A stretch of DNA of 64,000 nt from DASYKS01 sp031404815 (GTDB lineage: Bacteria > Acidobacteriota > Thermoanaerobaculia > Multivoradales > UBA5704), in contig JANNIH010000020.1 of NCBI GenBank assembly GCA_031404815.1, forward strand, positions 30,462 to 94,461, given 5' to 3'. The notes below the pieces were generated by a model. The model was not told the DNA's origin. It saw nothing but the letters and a program-made list of their open reading frames with translations, and ran no database searches. Positions 47,627-55,967 of this stretch are shown here, one piece after another. A program made the position numbers and the translations under genes. How positions within the stretch are numbered: the first letter of the stretch is position 1; the number at the start of each line of letters is the position of its first letter.

Positions 47627-49912
47627 CTACCCTCCCGGCGGCGGGCTCCCCGCTTCGCCGTCGTCGCTCGACTCGGCCGGACGCTCTCGGTCTTGGGAGC
47701 GCCGATTGCGGGGCGCCGGGCGCTCGGCTTCGGCGTCCGGGTTCTGCTGCTGCCGAGGTTTCGCCTCTTCCTGCGGCGGGGAGGAGGGTTCCTCCCGACG
47801 CCGCGAGGTGGAGGGGGGCGGCTCGGCCGGCGCGTCGGCCGGAGGGGTGTAGCTCGGGCGTTCGCGACCGACCCGCTCGCGGGCCGGCGGGGGCTCCGCC
47901 TCGCGCGAGTTGGTGTTCGAGTCGCCCTCGTCGTCCCGCTCGGAACGCGGATAGGTCGGGTGGCGGCGCTCCTGCTCCGCCGGTTGACCGGAGTACGGAC
48001 CCGGCTCGGGGTTCTCTTCCCGAGCGGGCGGGCTCGACGGGCGGCGACGTTCCACACTCACGCCGCCGTCCGCTGGGGTATCCCCACCAGTCCGATCGTT
48101 CCGATTCGAGCGGTCGCGGCCGGTCTCCAAACCACTGTCTCGGCCGGTCTCGACACCGCTGTCGCGGCCCGTGTCCAGGCCGGAGTCGCGTCCGGAGCCA
48201 CGGCCGGTCTCGCGGCCGTTGTCCCGTCCATTCTCCAGAACCACGCCGCCGCGCGGCTCGTTGCCGCGTCGGGTGTCCTCGGCCGGCTGCCCTTCGACTT
48301 CGCCGCCGTTGGGATTCCAACGGGTCCGGCCTCGCGGGGTGTCCGCCGTCCGCCCGCCCGGTGCACCGGGAGCCGCGCCGTCGCCGCCGCCGCCGAGCGT
48401 TCCGGGGCGCATCGGCGTGCCGTAGAGCTCATCGCCCGGCCGCTCGCGGTCGATCGCGATCTCGCGCCGCACCGCGGGGGGTAGGTCGCGCTTCCGGGCC
48501 ACGAAATCGCTCACGTCGGGCAAATCGGGGCGCCCGCGGCGGAGGATCTCGATCGCCCGGGTCGGATCGCTCCAGCGCTCACGGCCGAGTGGCCGGGTGT
48601 CGGTGGTCACGATGCCGCGGCCCAGCGAGATGCCGAGATCGCGACCGCGCCGGATGTGGCGGCCGAGATCGCGGTCGCCGTAGCGACCGAACGGCACAAA
48701 GTTCCATTCGGCGAAGAAACTGCCGCTGCCGTGCGCCCAGCCGTAGAGGCCATCGCGGAACCCTGAGCCGCCGTAGTAGCGGGTGTAGTAGCCTACCGGG
48801 CACCAGCCGACATAACTCGGACCCCAGTACCAATAGACCCATGCGGGCGCAAACACCCGGCCCGGGATCCAGCCCCAACCGACGCCGGGAAAGTAGTCCC
48901 AGGTGCCGTAGTGGTAGGGGACCCAACCCCAAGGCTCGGACGAGATCCAGATCGAGCCGCCCGGGCTGTTGCGCCACCGGCCGAGCGAGTAGGGGCGCCA
49001 ACCCGGCGCGACGCGCGGACGCCAGACCTGTCGGCGGTCCACAGTCGTCCACGAACCGTAGCGAGAGAGCGGCTCGGAGGAATAGCGCAGGTCGTCGTCC
49101 ACATAGCGGTCTTGGTATGAGTCGGCGCGGTCGAGCAGGTTCTCGGCCCAGCGCTCGAGCCCGTCGCGGCCGACGGCCGGCCGGATCTCGACCCGTGCGC
49201 GGCTGACGCCGTCGATCTCGGCGGTCTGGCGCTCCCGGACGATCTTCGAGCCGCGCTCGGTGGCAATCTCGGCCGACCCTTCGCGCACCGTCACCTCACT
49301 CCAGCCGTCCCGCTCGGAGATCAGGCGGAACGAGCCGTGCGCTCCCAAATAGACGGTGGCGTTGCCGGTCTCGACCTGCGGCGGTTCGACGCCGCGCGGA
49401 AAATTGTCCGTCCCGACCCGAATCTCCCCTTCGAGCAGGCGGAGGACTGACGCTTTGACGCCGCGATTCGAGTAGCGATCCGAAGTGCGGTCGCGGTCAC
49501 GGTCCGAATAGCGGTCCTGGTTGCGATCTGAGTACCGGTCCGAGTCGCGATCGTAGCCCCGATCCGAGTTGCGGTCGGAGCCGTAATCCGAGGAGTCGTC
49601 CCGGGACAGGGCCAACGCGTCGAAAGCGATCTCGGTGCCGCCGGCCACATGGACCAGGCTGCGATCGGAGAGGACCAGCTCGACGCGCGAGCCGTTGGCG
49701 ACCCAAAGCCGGTCGCCGGCCAAGATGGGCTGGTTGATCTCGGCGCGCTCGCGGGTCCCGCCGCTCTGGACCACGGTGGCCGAGCCGTCGAGAGTGCGAA
49801 TGTAGGAATAGCTGCCGCGCCCCTGTGCGCTCGCGGGCGAAGCGGCGAGCGCGAGGCCGGTGATCCCGAGAGCGAGCGCGGTGGAAAGGCGGAAACGGGT
49901 GCGAAGGTTCAT
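47627..49912 (-). CDS. Secreted FecR-domain/DUF6600 protein with low-complexity tail
   Basis: A 761-residue protein from ATG 49912 (AGGAG upstream) with a Sec signal (residues 1-30). Residues about 36-215 form a FecR-like domain (IRTLDGSATVVQSGGTRERA, LWVANGSRVELVLSD, AEIATERGSKIVRERQTAE). It is interrupted by an insertion of DR dipeptides (YSDRNQDRYSDRDRDRTSDR). Residues about 270-420 form the W/Y/G-rich DUF6600 region (WGWVPYHYGTWDYFPGVGWG, WIPGRVFAPAWVYWYWG). The last 250 residues are Arg/Pro/Gly/Glu-rich, with repeats such as ETGRDSGLETGRD, and are probably disordered. It is likely a surface or periplasmic envelope protein. Confidence 0.85.
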   Translation of the reverse strand: MNLRTRFRLSTALALGITGLALAASPASAQGRGSYSYIRTLDGSATVVQSGGTRERAEINQPILAGDRLWVANGSRVELVLSDRSLVHVAGGTEIAFDALALSRDDSSDYGSDRNSDRGYDRDSDRYSDRNQDRYSDRDRDRTSDRYSNRGVKASVLRLLEGEIRVGTDNFPRGVEPPQVETGNATVYLGAHGSFRLISERDGWSEVTVREGSAEIATERGSKIVRERQTAEIDGVSRARVEIRPAVGRDGLERWAENLLDRADSYQDRYVDDDLRYSSEPLSRYGSWTTVDRRQVWRPRVAPGWRPYSLGRWRNSPGGSIWISSEPWGWVPYHYGTWDYFPGVGWGWIPGRVFAPAWVYWYWGPSYVGWCPVGYYTRYYGGSGFRDGLYGWAHGSGSFFAEWNFVPFGRYGDRDLGRHIRRGRDLGISLGRGIVTTDTRPLGRERWSDPTRAIEILRRGRPDLPDVSDFVARKRDLPPAVRREIAIDRERPGDELYGTPMRPGTLGGGGDGAAPGAPGGRTADTPRGRTRWNPNGGEVEGQPAEDTRRGNEPRGGVVLENGRDNGRETGRGSGRDSGLDTGRDSGVETGRDSGLETGRDRSNRNDRTGGDTPADGGVSVERRRPSSPPAREENPEPGPYSGQPAEQERRHPTYPRSERDDEGDSNTNSREAEPPPARERVGRERPSYTPPADAPAEPPPSTSRRREEPSSPPQEEAKPRQQQNPDAEAERPAPRNRRSQDRERPAESSDDGEAGSPPPGG

Positions 49913-50257
49913 GTCATTCTCCTGAACTGCAAGGCCGCGCGGGGGCGGCCGCAAGGGGTGGACGAGTCGATCTCCACCGCAAGCAGGATAGAGCAGCTTC
50001 CGTGCCAAGGGACGAAATCACCCTCCGGTGGGCGCGAACCATGGAGCCGATGTGACGGACGGAGGCGCAAAGGGAATCTCTGCGGCCTCGCGTGTGTCTA
50101 TAATCATTACGCGATTCGCCGTCCCCGCAAGGTGTCATCCTCGTCCCCGAGACGGTGGACTATAGACCGGGGGGTGGCCGGGGTGCCTCCCCGAACGGCC
50201 CGAACGGCCCGAACGGTAATTCAGTAGGGCGAATTCATCCGGAGAAGGAGCTTCACA
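49913..50257. other. Divergent intergenic region with a candidate -10 and a 9-bp tandem repeat
   Basis: This 345-bp gap separates the FecR/DUF6600 gene from the cyclic-nucleotide-binding gene. TATAAT stands at 50099-50104, reading toward 50258, without a good -35 partner. CCCGAACGG occurs three times in tandem at 50190-50217. No reading frame with a credible start fills the gap. Confidence 0.5.
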
Positions 50258-51133
50258 GTGGCGCTCAAGGGTTGGTTCGGTGGTGGGGGAGCAGCGGCCA
50301 AGCAGGCCGCACGAGAATTGACGATCGACGACCTGATCGTCGTCGAGCGGTACGACGAGGCCGCCGAGCGGCTGCGCGCCAAGCTTAAGACGAATCCGGA
50401 CGACCTTCACTCGCACCTGAAGCTCGCGGAGGTCTACACCGAGCTCAAGCAGTTCGACCATGCGGTGACCGAGTACGGCTATGTCGCCGAGGAGTACGCC
50501 GAGGACGGCTTCTACGACAAAGGGATCGCGCTGCTCTCGCGCGCGGCCAAGCTGGCTCCAAACGACTCGTCGGTGCGCCAGCTGATCGAGAAGATCCAGC
50601 GCGAAAAGAGCCTGGAGAGCGTGCGCATTCTGGCTCTGGCCGGCTTGAAGAAGGCGGAAGGGGGCTCCGCCACCTCCGCGCTCGAGCTGCAACGCCTCTG
50701 GCACCACTTGGCCAGCTCCACTTTGGTTCAACACCTGGCGGGCGATCAGCTGGAGCGGCTGTTCTCTCGGGCCGATCTGCGCCACCACCATGAGCGCGAG
50801 GTCCTGGCCAAGGAAGGCGACAAAGACGGTGTGCTCTACATTCTGGTCCGCGGTCTGGTCGAGGCGCGCATCAAAGTCGGCGGCCAAGACGCCAACTTGC
50901 GCAGCTTCTCCTCCGGCGATATCCTGGGCGAGTCGGTGCTCTTGGAGCATGGCGAGTGGCCGGCGAACTACGTGGTGGTCGAGAGCGTCACCCTGCTCCG
51001 GCTCGATCGCGAGGGGATCGAACAGGCTCTCCTCGGCAACCCTGATCCGCGCGGCTTGATCGAGGCGCTGCGCGAGCAGCGCACCGACCGGGCGGTGCTC
51101 GCGTCCGCACGCCGGATGCGCACGGGGGCGTAA
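50258..51133 (+). CDS. TPR plus cyclic-nucleotide-binding domain protein
   Basis: A 291-residue cytoplasmic protein starting at GTG 50258. Residues about 20-115 are TPR-like (RYDEAAERLRAKLKTNPDDL, KLAEVYTELKQFDHAVTEYG, GIALLSRAAKLAPNDSS). Residues about 150-270 form a cNMP-binding-type beta roll: LRHHHEREVLAKEGDKDGVL, YILVRGLVEARI, and FSSGDILGESVLLEHG at the phosphate-binding cassette position. The canonical RAA/RTA arginine motif is replaced by GEWPANYVVVE, so classical cAMP binding is doubtful. There is no HTH, so it is not a CRP-type activator. It ends directly at the peptide deformylase start. Confidence 0.8.
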   Translation: MALKGWFGGGGAAAKQAARELTIDDLIVVERYDEAAERLRAKLKTNPDDLHSHLKLAEVYTELKQFDHAVTEYGYVAEEYAEDGFYDKGIALLSRAAKLAPNDSSVRQLIEKIQREKSLESVRILALAGLKKAEGGSATSALELQRLWHHLASSTLVQHLAGDQLERLFSRADLRHHHEREVLAKEGDKDGVLYILVRGLVEARIKVGGQDANLRSFSSGDILGESVLLEHGEWPANYVVVESVTLLRLDREGIEQALLGNPDPRGLIEALREQRTDRAVLASARRMRTGA

Positions 51134-51655
51134 GTGTCGATCCTGCCGATCCGTCTCTATCCCGATCCCGTGCTGCGCGTGCGCTGCGGCGAGGTCCTCA
51201 ACTTCGACTCGACCCTCGACCGCCTGATTGCCGACATGGTGGAGACGATGTACGCCGCCCCCGGCATCGGGCTCGCCGCGCCGCAGGTGGGGATCGACCG
51301 GCGCCTCGCCGTGGTCGATCTCTCGGTGGGCGACGCCCCCGACGCGCTGTTGGTCCTGGTCAATCCGCGGATCGTCGAGCAGGAGGGTGCGGAGGTCGAT
51401 GTCGAAGGGTGTCTCTCGCTGCCCGGCATCACCGAGAAGATCGAACGCCCGACCCGCATCGTGGTCGAGGCGGTCCACGCCAACGGCGAGCCGTTCTCGG
51501 TCGAAGCGGAGGATTGGATGGCGCGCGCGATCTGCCACGAGCTCGACCATCTGGACGGCGTCCTGTTCACCGATCGCCTGACCGGGCTCAAGAAAGACAA
51601 AGCCAAACGCGCGCTCAAGCGTTTGGTCGAAGATCAGCAGGGGGTGTTGGTATGA
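51134..51655 (+). CDS. def: Peptide deformylase
   Basis: A 173-residue metalloenzyme that removes the formyl group from nascent proteins. All three motifs are present: GIGLAAPQVG, EGCLSLPG (metal-binding cysteine) and HELDHLDG (two histidines and the catalytic glutamate). GTG 51134 follows the upstream stop directly and its own stop overlaps the next start, so it is in an operon with the cNMP-binding protein and the lipoprotein. The usual companion fmt is not adjacent. Confidence 0.96.
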   Translation: MSILPIRLYPDPVLRVRCGEVLNFDSTLDRLIADMVETMYAAPGIGLAAPQVGIDRRLAVVDLSVGDAPDALLVLVNPRIVEQEGAEVDVEGCLSLPGITEKIERPTRIVVEAVHANGEPFSVEAEDWMARAICHELDHLDGVLFTDRLTGLKKDKAKRALKRLVEDQQGVLV

Positions 51656-52278
51656 GGGGTGGAGCTACAGAGAGTGGGCAGCTTGCCGCGGCAGCCCTCA
51701 CCCCCGGCCCCTCTACCAAAGGGAGAGGGGGGAACGGCCGCCTTGCTTCATCATGCCTCGGCCTCTTCGCGCTCCTGGCTCTCGCCGCCTGCGGCGGGGG
51801 AGGTGGAGGAGGCCCGACCAACCCGCCGCCGCCGACGCCGCAGATCGTGTTCACTCCGGCTTCGCCGAATCCGGCCAATGCGGTGGCACTCTCGGCCGGC
51901 ACCGGCACCGACGCGAACAACTTGCTTCTCGATGTCCGCGCCGCCACGGTGCAGGGGCTGTACGGGGTCTCGTTCGATCTGCGCGTGCCGAGCCTGCTCA
52001 CTTTCACCGGCCGCACCCAAGGGATGTTCCTCTCCGCGGATGGCGTCCAGACCGCGTTTCAGGTCACCCAGAGCCCGCCGGGCAATCTCGTGGTCGGCCT
52101 CACCCGGCTGGGGACGGCATCCGGCGTCGATGGTTCGGGCGTGCTGATGACGCTCCAGTTCAGCGCGAGCACGGCCGGCACCGGGGCGTTCGAGTTCGCC
52201 AACGGCGCCGCCTTCGATGCGGCCGGCCGGCGGCTCGGCACCACGTTCGTTGCCGGGAGCGTCCAGGTCATCCGCTAG
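51652..52278 (+). CDS. Cohesin-like domain lipoprotein with repeat-bearing N-terminus
   Basis: A 208-residue protein whose ATG overlaps the def stop. A lipoprotein signal ends at LFALLALAACGGGGGGG (Cys about residue 47). The mature domain (FTPASPNPANAVALSAGTGT, LLLDVRAATVQGLYGVSFDL, LTRLGTASGVDGSGVLMTLQ) has the strand pattern of cohesin/CalX-like beta-sandwich domains used for protein-protein contact at the surface. The 30 residues before the signal core include a translated palindromic repeat (LTPGPSTKGRGG, DNA 51694-51730), so the n-region is unusually long. A later start would give a normal signal, but no good one is visible. Confidence 0.72.
   Translation: MRGGATESGQLAAAALTPGPSTKGRGGNGRLASSCLGLFALLALAACGGGGGGGPTNPPPPTPQIVFTPASPNPANAVALSAGTGTDANNLLLDVRAATVQGLYGVSFDLRVPSLLTFTGRTQGMFLSADGVQTAFQVTQSPPGNLVVGLTRLGTASGVDGSGVLMTLQFSASTAGTGAFEFANGAAFDAAGRRLGTTFVAGSVQVIR
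51694..51730. repeat. Palindromic repeat inside the lipoprotein signal region
   Basis: CCCTCACCCCCGGCCCCTCT is followed by ACCAAAGGGAGAGGGG; the arms CCCCTCT(A)CC and GGGAGAGGGG pair around a short AAA-containing loop. I recognise this motif as one widespread between genes in many bacterial genomes. Here it lies within a reading frame and is translated as LTPGPSTKGRGG. Confidence 0.8.
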
Positions 52279-52336
52279 GACCGGTCGCCGTCTCGCCTCT
52301 CTCTTCTCGTTACGACTCTTACGGAAACCGCACCCG

Positions 52337-53833
52337 ATGGCCTCAGATCGACCCTCAGACCTACCCTCAGATCTACCCTCAGATCTACCCTCAGACCTGC
52401 CCTCAGACCTGCCCAACCGGCCGCAGCCGATCTTCTGGAACACCCTCGGCCGTCATCTCGAGCCGCTCACCCCCCTCGACCCGCCGCACGTTCGCCTCTA
52501 CACCTGCGGCCCGACGGTCTACAACGATGTCCACATCGGCAACCTGCGGACCTTCCTGTTCGAGGATCTGCTCCGTCGGAGTCTCCGCTACTTGGGGTTC
52601 GAAGTCACCCAGGTGATGAACATCACGGACGTGGACGACAAGACGATCCTGGGCGCCCATAAGAAGGGGGTCCCGCTCGCCGAGTACACGGCGCCGTTCA
52701 TCGAGTCGTTCTTAGCCGACCTCGACCGCCTGCACGTCGAGCGCGCCGAGCACTATCCGCGCGCCACCGACTATGTGGCCGAGATGATCGAGATCATCGC
52801 CACCCTGGTCGAGAAAGGATTCGCCTACGAGGCCGACGGCTCGGTCTTCTTCCGCATCGCGAGCGACCCCGACTACGGCAAGCTCTCGGGCTTCCACCTC
52901 GACGCCGCGCGCCGCGGCGAGCGGGTGGCCGATGACGAATACGATAAGGAAGATGTCCGCGACTTCGTGCTCTGGAAGGCGGTGAAGCCGGGCGAACCGT
53001 CGTGGGATTCCCCCTGGGGTCCGGGGCGGCCGGGCTGGCACATCGAGTGCTCGGCGATGAGTTGGAAGTTTCTGGGTAAGAGCTTCGACATGCATTGCGG
53101 CGGGGTGGACAACATCTTCCCCCACCACGAGAACGAGATCGCGCAGAGCGAGTCGGCGTTCGATCAACCGTTCGTGAAGATCTGGCTCCATTCGGAGCAC
53201 CTGATCGTCGAAGGCCAGAAGATGTCGAAGTCGCTTGGCAACCAGTACCGGCTCGACGAGCTGATCGCCCGCGGCCTGTCGGTGCGCGCGATCCGCTATC
53301 TCTTCCTGTCGGTCCACTACCGCCAGAAGCTGAATTTCACCTTCGAATCGCTCGACGCTGCGGCCGCCGCCCTCCGCCGCATCGACGACATGCGCCACCG
53401 GCTCAACCACGCGCAAGAGGGGCAAGAGCCGCGGGCGGAGATCGCTACCGCCGCCGAGCGGCTGGAGGCAGGGTTTGCCGCCGCGCTAGCCGACGATCTG
53501 AACGCCTCGGAAGCGCTCGCCGCCCTGTTCGGTTTCGTCCGTGAAGTGAACGTCGCGATCGACGGCGGCGCGCTGGGCGTGGGCGACGCGGAGCGGGTGC
53601 GCGGAGCACTCGCCTCGGTCGATACCGTGCTCGGCGTGCTCGACGCGGACGCCTGGCGCGACGCGTCGGCCGACGACGCGGAAGCCGCCGAGATCGACAG
53701 AATGGTCGCCGCGCGCAATGCCGCCCGGGCCGGTCGCGATTTCGCCACCTCCGACCGACTGCGCGACGAGCTGTCCGCGCGCGGTATCGTGCTCGAAGAC
53801 ACGCCGCAAGGCACCCGCTGGAAGCGCCGGTGA
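52337..53833 (+). CDS. cysS: Cysteinyl-tRNA synthetase with N-terminal SDLP repeats
   Basis: A 498-residue class I synthetase charging tRNA-Cys. The nucleotide-binding motif is NDVHIGNLRTF and the KMSKS loop is EGQKMSKSLGNQ. Zinc ligands are visible in LYTCGPTVYN, WHIECSAMS and FPHHENE. The C-terminal DALR-like part ends DRLRDELSARGIVLEDTPQG. The catalytic protein normally starts around FWNTLGRHLEPL. Here ATG 52337 adds about 27 residues encoded by a 12-bp tandem repeat (SDRP then SDLP five times). Whether translation really begins at 52337 is uncertain. The yraN-like gene overlaps its stop. Confidence 0.96.
   Translation: MASDRPSDLPSDLPSDLPSDLPSDLPNRPQPIFWNTLGRHLEPLTPLDPPHVRLYTCGPTVYNDVHIGNLRTFLFEDLLRRSLRYLGFEVTQVMNITDVDDKTILGAHKKGVPLAEYTAPFIESFLADLDRLHVERAEHYPRATDYVAEMIEIIATLVEKGFAYEADGSVFFRIASDPDYGKLSGFHLDAARRGERVADDEYDKEDVRDFVLWKAVKPGEPSWDSPWGPGRPGWHIECSAMSWKFLGKSFDMHCGGVDNIFPHHENEIAQSESAFDQPFVKIWLHSEHLIVEGQKMSKSLGNQYRLDELIARGLSVRAIRYLFLSVHYRQKLNFTFESLDAAAAALRRIDDMRHRLNHAQEGQEPRAEIATAAERLEAGFAAALADDLNASEALAALFGFVREVNVAIDGGALGVGDAERVRGALASVDTVLGVLDADAWRDASADDAEAAEIDRMVAARNAARAGRDFATSDRLRDELSARGIVLEDTPQGTRWKRR
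52343..52414 (+). repeat. 12-bp minisatellite at the 5' end of cysS
   Basis: Six units of TCAGA(T/C)C(T/G)(A/G)CCC occur in tandem and in frame, giving one SDRP and five SDLP tetrapeptides. Synonymous differences between units (CTA/CTG, GAT/GAC) show the array is not brand new. Confidence 0.92.
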
Positions 53834-54273
53834 GCCCGCCCGACCCGAAGCGCGTGCCGCCCTCCGGCCCCGTGCCGAGCTCAGGCAACGAGCCGAGCGA
53901 CTTCTCCCGCGTTCCCCACCACCGGGGGCGCGGCACCCTGGGGGAGGACGCCGCGGTCGCCTGGCTCACCACCCAAGGTTTCGTCACGGTCGAGCGCAAC
54001 GTCACCAACCACTGCGGCGAGATCGACCTGGTCGCCCGCGAAGGCGAAACCCTCGTCTTCGTCGAGATCAAAGCGCGGGCGACCGACGCCTACGGCCCCG
54101 CCATCGCCGCCGTCCCCCGCAGCAAGCAGCGCCGCCTCGCCCGCACGGCCGCCCTCTACCTCGCCATCCACCGCTGGGAAGGCCCCTGCCGCTTCGACGT
54201 CCTAGGCCTCGACGCCGCACCGACCGGCGGCTGGGCCTACACCCTGATCCGGAACGCGTTTCCGGGCGGGTAG
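53830..54273 (+). CDS. YraN family protein (UPF0102, endonuclease-fold)
   Basis: A 147-residue protein from GTG 53830, overlapping the cysS stop. The YraN core is complete: HRGRGTLGEDAAVAWLTTQG, VERNVTNHCGEIDLVAREGE and TLVFVEIKARATDAYGPA, then KQRRLARTAALYLA. The Glu, Asp and ExK residues match Holliday-junction-resolvase/restriction-endonuclease folds. The cellular role is not established. A 30-residue Pro/Ser-rich N-terminal extension is unusual. Confidence 0.88.
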   Translation: MSPPDPKRVPPSGPVPSSGNEPSDFSRVPHHRGRGTLGEDAAVAWLTTQGFVTVERNVTNHCGEIDLVAREGETLVFVEIKARATDAYGPAIAAVPRSKQRRLARTAALYLAIHRWEGPCRFDVLGLDAAPTGGWAYTLIRNAFPGG

Positions 54274-54383
54274 GGCTCTCGCCTGCCCCCGAATAGGGAT
54301 GGCGAAACCGGGTCAGGGCGCGGTACCATCTTGCTGTCGCATCCCGGTGCGGCCGAACTGCTGTGACCCTTCGGAGGTGGCAG

Positions 54384-54617
54384 ATGAACAAGGCTAGCAA
54401 ACACGTGGTTCCGAATCCCGCGGGGGGGTGGGCGGTGAGAAATTCGGGCTCGGCGCGGGTAACTCGCACCTTTTCTACCCAAGCTGAGGCCGTCAAGTTC
54501 GGGCGAACAGCGGCGAAAAAGACGCACTCCGAACTCTATGTGCACGGCAGGGACGGCATGATCAAGAGTAAGGACAGCTACGGCCCCGACCCGATTCCTC
54601 CGAAGGACAAGAAGTGA
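54384..54617 (+). CDS. DUF2188 domain protein
   Basis: A 77-residue protein from ATG 54384 behind a GGAGGTGG ribosome-binding site. It matches DUF2188 over most of its length: KHVVPNPAGGWAVRNSGSAR, FSTQAEAVKFGRTAAKKTHS, ELYVHGRDGMIKSKDSYG. The function of the family is unknown; the basic, compact domain is often found near mobile or defence genes. It lies 6 bp before the VNCPFD protein gene and appears to form a two-gene cassette with it. Confidence 0.82.
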   Translation: MNKASKHVVPNPAGGWAVRNSGSARVTRTFSTQAEAVKFGRTAAKKTHSELYVHGRDGMIKSKDSYGPDPIPPKDKK

Positions 54618-54623
54618 CATGAC

Positions 54624-55247
54624 ATGGCGTTCGAGAAAAACGTCTTTGTCAATTGCCCGTTTGATGCGCAGTACGTTCCGCTGCTTCGCCCCCTGCTCTT
54701 CACGATCATCTACCTGGGGTTGAAGCCGCGGATCGCGTTGGAGGCGATGGACGCGGGTCAGGCCAGACTCGAAAAGATTGTCGGGCTGATCGCCGAGTCG
54801 AAATTCGGCATCCATGATCTCTCCCGGATCGAAGCAGCCAAGGCCGGCGAGCTGTACAGGCTCAACATGCCGTTCGAGCTGGGCATTGAATTCGGCTGCC
54901 GGCTGTTTGGTCGCGGTCGCCAAAAGGACAAGAGGTCCCTGGTGCTGGAGGCTGAACCTCACCGATACAAAGCGGCTCTCTCGGACCTGTCGGGTTCAGA
55001 TATTGAGAGTCACGGCAACGATCCGTATCGGGTGATCGGGACCGTTCGCAACTGGCTAAAAAACGTGTCTGCGATGCACGCTCCTGGGCCGGCAAAGATT
55101 GAGGGCGCCTTTACGGATTTTTTGAAGCAGAACTACAATGACCTGACCGACAAGGGCTTCTCGCCGTCCGATATTGAGGCACTGCCGGTACCGGAGCTCA
55201 TCGAGTGTATGGAACGCTGGGTCGCCGCGGGCTCGTCGGAGGTGTAG
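54624..55247 (+). CDS. 'VNCPFD' family protein, TIR/deoxyribosyltransferase-like fold inferred
   Basis: A 207-residue cytoplasmic protein. It opens with KNVFVNCPFDAQYVPLLRPL, has ALEAMDAGQARLEKIVGLI, then SKFGIHDLSRIEAAKAGE and NMPFELGIEFGCRLFG (Glu85). A Rossmann-like start and a late Glu in an E-L-G-I context recall nucleoside 2-deoxyribosyltransferases and TIR-like nucleotide hydrolases, where that Glu is catalytic. This is an inference from motif layout. The C-terminal half (DPYRVIGTVRNWLKNVSAMH) is helical. Composition is lower in G+C than the neighbouring cysS. The stop lies 7 bp from a truncated vapC. Confidence 0.68.
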   Translation: MAFEKNVFVNCPFDAQYVPLLRPLLFTIIYLGLKPRIALEAMDAGQARLEKIVGLIAESKFGIHDLSRIEAAKAGELYRLNMPFELGIEFGCRLFGRGRQKDKRSLVLEAEPHRYKAALSDLSGSDIESHGNDPYRVIGTVRNWLKNVSAMHAPGPAKIEGAFTDFLKQNYNDLTDKGFSPSDIEALPVPELIECMERWVAAGSSEV

Positions 55248-55254
55248 GGGGAGA

Positions 55255-55296
55255 TCACCGGATCCAGATGTTGGTGTCGACGACGATTTTCAGCAA
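55255..55296 (-). pseudogene. vapC: Truncated vapC (PIN toxin): first 13 codons only
   Basis: Starting at TTG 55296, the frame reads MLKIVVDTNIWIR and then stops (55255-55257). The DTN-W motif is the first active-site segment of PIN-domain RNases, whose full length is about 130 residues. Its start overlaps the antitoxin stop by 7 bp in the usual VapB-VapC manner. Sequence beyond the fragment belongs to the VNCPFD gene on the other strand, so the toxin was cut at this boundary. Confidence 0.8.
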
Positions 55297-55562
55297 GGCG
55301 TGCGAAGGCGGGCGCGGCGGACCGTGTCGACTTCGGCTTGAATCTCTCGGTCGGAGATCTCGTCGACGGCCGGTTTGTTGGCAAGGCTGGTGATGAGCTG
55401 CTCGAAACGGGCATCCATCTCGCTTTCCGCGAGCGCTTGCGCGACCCTCGAACGCGCCGCCGCATCGAGCCCACGGATCGCCTCGAGTACCTGTTCGAGG
55501 CTGTGGTCGGAGCCGACGGCCCGACTCCTCGTCCCGGTGCTGCTATGGGTTGTTGGCGACAT
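55290..55562 (-). CDS. Antitoxin of a truncated VapBC-type module
   Basis: A 90-residue protein from ATG 55562 with a GGAGGA ribosome-binding site. It contains SLEQVLEAIRGLDAAARSRV, AQALAESEMDARFEQLI and DEISDREIQAEVDTVRRARL, the pattern of antitoxins that precede PIN toxins. It is intact while its toxin is reduced to 13 codons. The name-giving DNA-binding part is not obvious, so the exact antitoxin class is open. Confidence 0.75.
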   Translation of the reverse strand: MSPTTHSSTGTRSRAVGSDHSLEQVLEAIRGLDAAARSRVAQALAESEMDARFEQLITSLANKPAVDEISDREIQAEVDTVRRARLRTPC

Positions 55563-55967
55563 GGAATCCTCCTTCCGAGATCGATGATAACACCCCTCTT
55601 CGAATGAGTCTTCGAGCCAGCAGAGCGCGCTCTTGTGGTCCAGTCCGCCAGCGCTCGACTTCGGGTGGCATGCGCCCCAGGGGGCGGAGCCGCGCCCGCC
55701 AAGCGCGGCCCACGAGCCAAGCGACATCTCCCGCGTTGAAGCGGCGAGGTGGTGGTCTGTACCCGGTGCGGTGAGAGCTACTTGACCGCCGAAACCCTGC
55801 ACGAGATCGAGCGGATCAAGCTGCACCGCACCAGCTTCGCGAAGCGTCGCCGTGGCAAATTTCGCGTAGGAGCTGCGAGCCAAACCCTTGAATATGACGA
55901 AGCGCCCAAAGAGCCAAACGAGCGAGCAGTTTCCGTCGACGTCACGATCCGGCGCGACGATCGTTCT
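55563..55967. other. Gap without a recognisable gene
   Basis: Between the minus-strand antitoxin and the plus-strand antitoxin at 55968 no frame gives a credible protein. A continuous plus-strand frame from 55749 joins the second antitoxin frame, but its translation has no recognisable features before 55968. The stretch may hold debris of earlier insertions. Confidence 0.5.
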
